Source: Photobacterium swingsii (GTDB lineage Bacteria; Pseudomonadota; Gammaproteobacteria; Enterobacterales; Vibrionaceae). Taken from it: 64,000 bases of DNA. How positions within the stretch are numbered: position 1 is the stretch's first letter; each line of letters starts with the position of its first letter. A program made the translations under genes and the position numbers. This document shows positions 60,467 through 64,000 of the stretch, piece by piece. Below the pieces are notes generated by a model, which had not been told where the DNA came from, ran no database searches, and saw only the letters and a list, made by a program, of their open reading frames with translations. The stretch lies in assembly GCF_024346715.1 (NCBI RefSeq), contig NZ_AP024852.1, forward strand, positions 2,914,001-2,978,000, given 5' to 3'.

Positions 60467-61744
60467 CTACAGCAATAATGCAGCGATATTCGCGACACCT
60501 AAACCTGTTGCCCCCGCTGCCCAACGAGCATTAGGGCTATCGTTAAAACATGCCGCTAAATCAAAGTGAATCCAGCTTGTTGTATCGCTATCTACAAAGC
60601 GGGATAAGAAGCCAGCCGCATTCGATGCGCCGCCCATACCCCCACCTTTTTGCACACGGCTGTTCGCCGTATCAGCATAATGAGATGGACACTGGCTTTG
60701 GTGCCATTTTTCTAACGGCAGTGGCCATGCTGGTTCATTCACCAAATCTGAAAGCTGCTGCGCTTTCGCAAGCAATGGTTTATCTAAACCAAAAATGGCA
60801 TTGTAATCACTACCCACCGCCATCATTGCGGCACCAGTTAAGGTTGCGGCATCAATCACTAGCGGTGCTTTGGTTTCGCTTGCAGCAATCAAACCATCGG
60901 CAAGAACCAAACGTCCTTCTGCATCGGTATTCACGACTTCAACGGTCACACCGTTTTTGTACGTTAACACATCACCCAGCTTATAGGCATCGCCTGCAAT
61001 TAAGTTTTCGGCACAACATAAGATCAACTTCACACGTTGACTCAAACCTTGCTCAATCGCATACCCCAAAGCAGCGGTTACTGTCGCTGCTCCGCCCATG
61101 TCGCACTTCATGGCAACCATACCCGCACTTGGCTTGATACTATAGCCACCTGAATCAAAGGTAATACCTTTACCGACTAAGCACGCAGATACTGGTGCAT
61201 CAGGGTTGCCCGTTGGGTTGAAATCTAAGGTCAGCATCACAGGTGGTCGACTGCTTGCACGACCAACACTGTGTGTGCCGATCCAGCCTTTCTCTAGCAG
61301 TTCATCACCAACGACTAATTCATGGCTAATGTTATCGCCATCGATCTGAGTCAGGAATTTAACCGCATCATTGGCCAACTTCTCTGGATACATATCTTCT
61401 GGGGTTGCATTAACAACCTGACGTACCCAATCAGCACTGCGACGACGTGCATTTAACAGCTCAAGCTCATCTTCATCAACCGATGCCCATTTTAGCTCAA
61501 CAGGCTTAGAGGTTGCCGCAAAGCCACAGTAAAATGCCCATTGGCGCTCGTAGCTCCAACCTTCACCTTCAAGTACAACTTGGGTTGCTCCTTGGGCTTG
61601 TAAAGTACGACCGGCTTGTTGAATGCGACGAAGAGGATAATCGCCAGAGAAGTGAATTGCTGCGCCTTCGTTTTGAAAAGCAACTAGGGCATTATCGCCC
61701 CAAGCACCTGAATAGGCTTCAGATGATAGTGTAATCCTTAACAT
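60467..61744 (-). CDS. PepB-type leucyl aminopeptidase, divergent copy
   Basis: A 425-residue M17 aminopeptidase. The metal and catalytic residues are visible: [32 protein letters not shown] and [14 protein letters not shown]. It lacks the PepB-specific end found in the next gene and reads SWIHFDLAACFNDSPNARWAAGATGLGVANIAALLL. So it is a diverged paralogue of the gene at 61859-63169. It may be active, since catalytic motifs are intact. The two are codirectional with 114 bases between. Confidence 0.9.
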   Translation of the reverse strand: MLRITLSSEAYSGAWGDNALVAFQNEGAAIHFSGDYPLRRIQQAGRTLQAQGATQVVLEGEGWSYERQWAFYCGFAATSKPVELKWASVDEDELELLNARRRSADWVRQVVNATPEDMYPEKLANDAVKFLTQIDGDNISHELVVGDELLEKGWIGTHSVGRASSRPPVMLTLDFNPTGNPDAPVSACLVGKGITFDSGGYSIKPSAGMVAMKCDMGGAATVTAALGYAIEQGLSQRVKLILCCAENLIAGDAYKLGDVLTYKNGVTVEVVNTDAEGRLVLADGLIAASETKAPLVIDAATLTGAAMMAVGSDYNAIFGLDKPLLAKAQQLSDLVNEPAWPLPLEKWHQSQCPSHYADTANSRVQKGGGMGGASNAAGFLSRFVDSDTTSWIHFDLAACFNDSPNARWAAGATGLGVANIAALLL

Positions 61745-61858
61745 AATTTACTGTCTCTACTTTCTGTTTCTACACTGGGTAGGTACTTGCGTTTTAGGCT
61801 GCATAGCAATAGAGAATCATCACCATGCAGCCCCGCAATGTTTATTTTATTGTTGCGA

Positions 61859-63169
61859 TTATTCTGCCGTTTCTTCTACTAGCTCGTCATCACCTAAGAT
61901 GTTAGCCAGTGTACGTACGCCCATACCCGTTGCACCCGCCGACCACTTGTCGTTCGCGCTCTTACGGTAAGTACCGCTACAGTCAATGTGCATCCAACCA
62001 TTTTGGTAATCTTCAACGAAGTAAGATAAGAATGCCGCAGCCGTACTTGCACCCGGTAAGAAATCACCTTGCGAGATGTTAGACAAATCTGCAAAATTCG
62101 ATGGCATCATACTGCGGTGCATTTCCGCCAATGGTAGTGGCCATAGACCTTCCATTTCTTCACTTGCTGCCATAAGTGCACGCTGAGCCAGATCATGATC
62201 AAAGCTAAATAGTGCGTGGTAATCATTACCCAGTGCGTTCTTCGCTGCACCTGTTAGGGTTGCGCAATCGATGATCATTTCAGGGTTTTGAGAGCTCGCG
62301 TAAATAAGGCCATCAGCCAAGACTAAACGACCTTCAGCATCGGTATTTAAGATCTCTACTGTTTTACCGTTTTTATAAGTGATCACATCGCCCAATTTGA
62401 AAGCACGACCAGAAACCATATTTTCTGCACAACATAGGATCAACTTAATGCGTTTTTGAGTACCACGAGCAATCGCAAGCGCTAAACCACCTGTCGCCAT
62501 TGCTGCGCCACCCATATCAGCTTTCATTGCTGACATACCGCCCGATGGCTTCAAGCTGTAGCCACCTGAATCAAAAGTAATACCTTTACCTACAAGGCAA
62601 GTATGCACAGGAGCATCGGCATCACCGGTTGGGTTGTAATCGAGACGTAACATTGCAGGAGAGCGCTCTGAACCACGACCGACGGTATGCGTCCCCATCC
62701 AGCCTTCATCAATCAAATCGTTACCTTTAACGATTTTGTAAGTCACGTGATCAGGTGCCAATGATTTAATGAACTCACCAGCGCGTGATGCTAATTGAGA
62801 TGGACGCACGACCTCTGCTGACTGGTTAATCACTTCACGTACCCAGTTAGTCGCTTGAATACGTGCCTGCAGTTCTGCTTCATCAGCCTGCTCGAGTGTC
62901 GGCCATTGCACCTCGCTGGTCGACTTTGAGTTACGGTGGCCTTGAACAAACGCCCAAATGCTTTCTAGTTCCCAGCCTTCACCAGATAGCGTGACTTGCT
63001 TAATCCCTTGACCATCAAGCTTACGGCCAGCACGCTGTACTGCTGCAAGTTGATTTTCGTCTGTTACATGTACGGTAGTCCCTTCAGCATCAAATGATAC
63101 AAGTGCATTGCTACCCCACTTCGCATCAGCGGGCTCTTGAGATAAGAAAACAAGCATATTGGCAGACAT
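61859..63169 (-). CDS. pepB: Aminopeptidase B (PepB)
   Basis: A 436-residue M17 aminopeptidase that is the closer match to E. coli PepB. It shares [29 protein letters not shown] and a tail with [32 protein letters not shown]. Metal ligands: [30 protein letters not shown] and [19 protein letters not shown] precedes ATG 63169. Location next to iscX is as in E. coli. PepB hydrolyses peptides with Leu, Arg and other N-termini in the cytosol. Confidence 0.95.
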   Translation of the reverse strand: MSANMLVFLSQEPADAKWGSNALVSFDAEGTTVHVTDENQLAAVQRAGRKLDGQGIKQVTLSGEGWELESIWAFVQGHRNSKSTSEVQWPTLEQADEAELQARIQATNWVREVINQSAEVVRPSQLASRAGEFIKSLAPDHVTYKIVKGNDLIDEGWMGTHTVGRGSERSPAMLRLDYNPTGDADAPVHTCLVGKGITFDSGGYSLKPSGGMSAMKADMGGAAMATGGLALAIARGTQKRIKLILCCAENMVSGRAFKLGDVITYKNGKTVEILNTDAEGRLVLADGLIYASSQNPEMIIDCATLTGAAKNALGNDYHALFSFDHDLAQRALMAASEEMEGLWPLPLAEMHRSMMPSNFADLSNISQGDFLPGASTAAAFLSYFVEDYQNGWMHIDCSGTYRKSANDKWSAGATGMGVRTLANILGDDELVEETAE

Positions 63170-63295
63170 GTAAAACTCCTTGGGTTCTGTTCCAATCTAA
63201 TGGATAGCGCAATAAATTCAGCGCGGTAACATCATTACGTTTGTTATGGGGGTGTTGCCGCGGGTTTGCAAGATGAAAAAACATTTAGATACAAC

Positions 63296-63318
63296 AAAGC
63301 GGACCGATAGTCCGCTTT
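63296..63318 (-). terminator. Terminator after iscX
   Basis: A 9-bp stem AAAGCGGAC/GTCCGCTTT with a 5-base loop in the iscX-pepB spacer (63170-63435); on the minus strand TTTGTTG follows. Confidence 0.7.
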
Positions 63319-63435
63319 CAATCAAGTTTGACGATACTTTGCCCTGTCTACTGAAGATAAACAAGTTAGAGCCATGAAAGTAAGAGCAAGATCGACTTGT
63401 CATACTTATTCGGAATGTAACACCAAGAATGGGAT

Positions 63436-63636
63436 CTAATCGGCTTCCTCAATCCAATACATTTGCACCGCTTCTAATACACGTTCGTTGCAATGGGTAG
63501 GGTCATCGTCGAACTCATCAAGTGCCATTATCCACTCACGAAGATCAGTAAAGCGTACTGTGTGGGGATCTTGCTCTGGGTACTGCTCACAAAGTGCAAT
63601 CGCGATTTCAAGTGAGTCTATCCATTTCAAACTCAT
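63436..63636 (-). CDS. iscX: Fe-S cluster assembly protein IscX
   Basis: A 66-residue acidic protein with the IscX sequence: MSLKWIDSLEIAIALCEQYPEQDPHTVRFTDLREWIMAL ... DEFDDDPTHCNERVLEAV. I choose ATG 63636, because AAGGA stands just before it and E. coli IscX has exactly 66 residues. IscX binds IscS and iron and tunes cluster assembly. It follows fdx. Confidence 0.95.
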   Translation of the reverse strand: MSLKWIDSLEIAIALCEQYPEQDPHTVRFTDLREWIMALDEFDDDPTHCNERVLEAVQMYWIEEAD

Positions 63637-63760
63637 AAGCATTCCTTGTTCTTTCAATAGTACATAAAAATATAGCTCCCCCACTTCACTATTGCTGTGC
63701 AACAGTTAACAGGAAAGCTATATTTTATTGTCACTTTGTCTGCCAGAGCAGAACTTGTGA

Positions 63761-64000
63761 TTAGTGTTGTTCCGACGCTAGGTTTAGCGTGTATTTCGGA
63801 ATCTCGACCACAAGGTCTTCTTGCGCAACTTTCGCTTGGCAGCCTAAGCGTGATTCAGGCTCAAGACCCCATGCTTTATCTAGCATGTCATCTTCTAGCT
63901 CATCACTTTCATCCAACGAATCAAAGCCTTCACGCACAATCACATGGCAAGTCGTACATGCGCATGATTTTTCACAAGCATGTTCAATTGCGATGCCATT
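63761..64000 (-). CDS. fdx: [2Fe-2S] ferredoxin Fdx, 3' part
   Basis: The last 79 residues of the isc-type ferredoxin; the start lies beyond the window. The frame is open to base 64000 and reads NGIAIEHACEKSCACTTCH, with the three clustered cluster-binding cysteines, and then LGCQAKV with the fourth. It gives electrons for Fe-S assembly. The upstream hscB, hscA and iscA genes must lie to the right. Confidence 0.95.
   Translation of the reverse strand, partial: NGIAIEHACEKSCACTTCHVIVREGFDSLDESDELEDDMLDKAWGLEPESRLGCQAKVAQEDLVVEIPKYTLNLASEQH

Overview
This window looks like chromosomal DNA of a marine gamma-proteobacterium of the Vibrionaceae, most like Photobacterium or a close relative (inference; no search was run). 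The main clues are a PomAB sodium-type flagellar stator pair, the layout nrdR-ribD-ribE-ribB-ribH-nusB-thiL-pgpA, the conserved block ndk-rlmN-pilF-rodZ-ispG-hisS-yfgM-bamB-der, the iscX/fdx end of an isc cluster, and a small MITE-like repeat of a type I associate with Vibrionaceae. No rRNA, tRNA, CRISPR array, prophage or complete insertion sequence was seen. Most of the window is housekeeping.

Layout, left to right. 1-4.2 kb: the end of a YajL/DJ-1 gene, then azlCD (branched-chain amino-acid exporter type) divergent from ridA-cyuA and a YheO/DauR-type regulator. This looks like a cysteine or aminoacrylate handling locus. 4.3-7.7 kb: thiI and the pomAB stator genes. 7.9-11 kb: xseB-ispA-dxs (isoprenoid precursors). 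11-13.1 kb: a large secreted protein of unknown function with an EF-hand loop. 13.3-20.8 kb: the riboflavin, NusB, thiamine and phospholipid operon, then glyA. 21-26 kb: a YitT-type membrane protein, dps, an OafA-type acyltransferase, a palindromic repeat, glnB and a small membrane protein. 26.2-33.5 kb: purL divergent from mltF, an overlooked 51-aa basic ORF, a VOC protein and tadA. 33.5-36.8 kb: a LysR regulator divergent from frmA-frmB (formaldehyde detoxification). 36.9-40.5 kb: two AbgT-family transporters in tandem. 40.8-46 kb: guaBA divergent from xseA, a MITE-like element and ltaE. 47-49.2 kb: an orphan yejF-like ABC ATPase behind a Fur-box-like site, and yfgJ. 49.7-60.4 kb: an AlaX-type editing protein, then the der-to-ndk block. 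60.4-64 kb: two tandem PepB-type aminopeptidases, iscX and the end of fdx.

Threads that tie genes together: PurR-box-like 16-mers lie near glyA, purL, guaB and guaA, so purine and one-carbon genes are probably co-regulated. RidA next to CyuA makes chemical sense, because cysteine desulfidase releases the 2-aminoacrylate that RidA hydrolyses. xseA and xseB (both exonuclease VII subunits) are present at separate loci. ThiI, Dxs and ThiL all feed thiamine, and ThiI also serves tRNA thiolation.

No large undescribed system was found. The best candidates for a second look are the ridA-cyuA locus with its repeated TGCAAAT motifs and a perfect 16-bp inverted repeat, the 51-aa basic ORF at 32299-32454, the Fur-like site before the orphan yejF, the palindromic repeat at 24983-25107, the 22-bp-class inverted repeat in the purL leader, and the secreted EF-hand protein at 11064-13130. 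Intergenic motifs were matched by eye against consensus sequences from memory.
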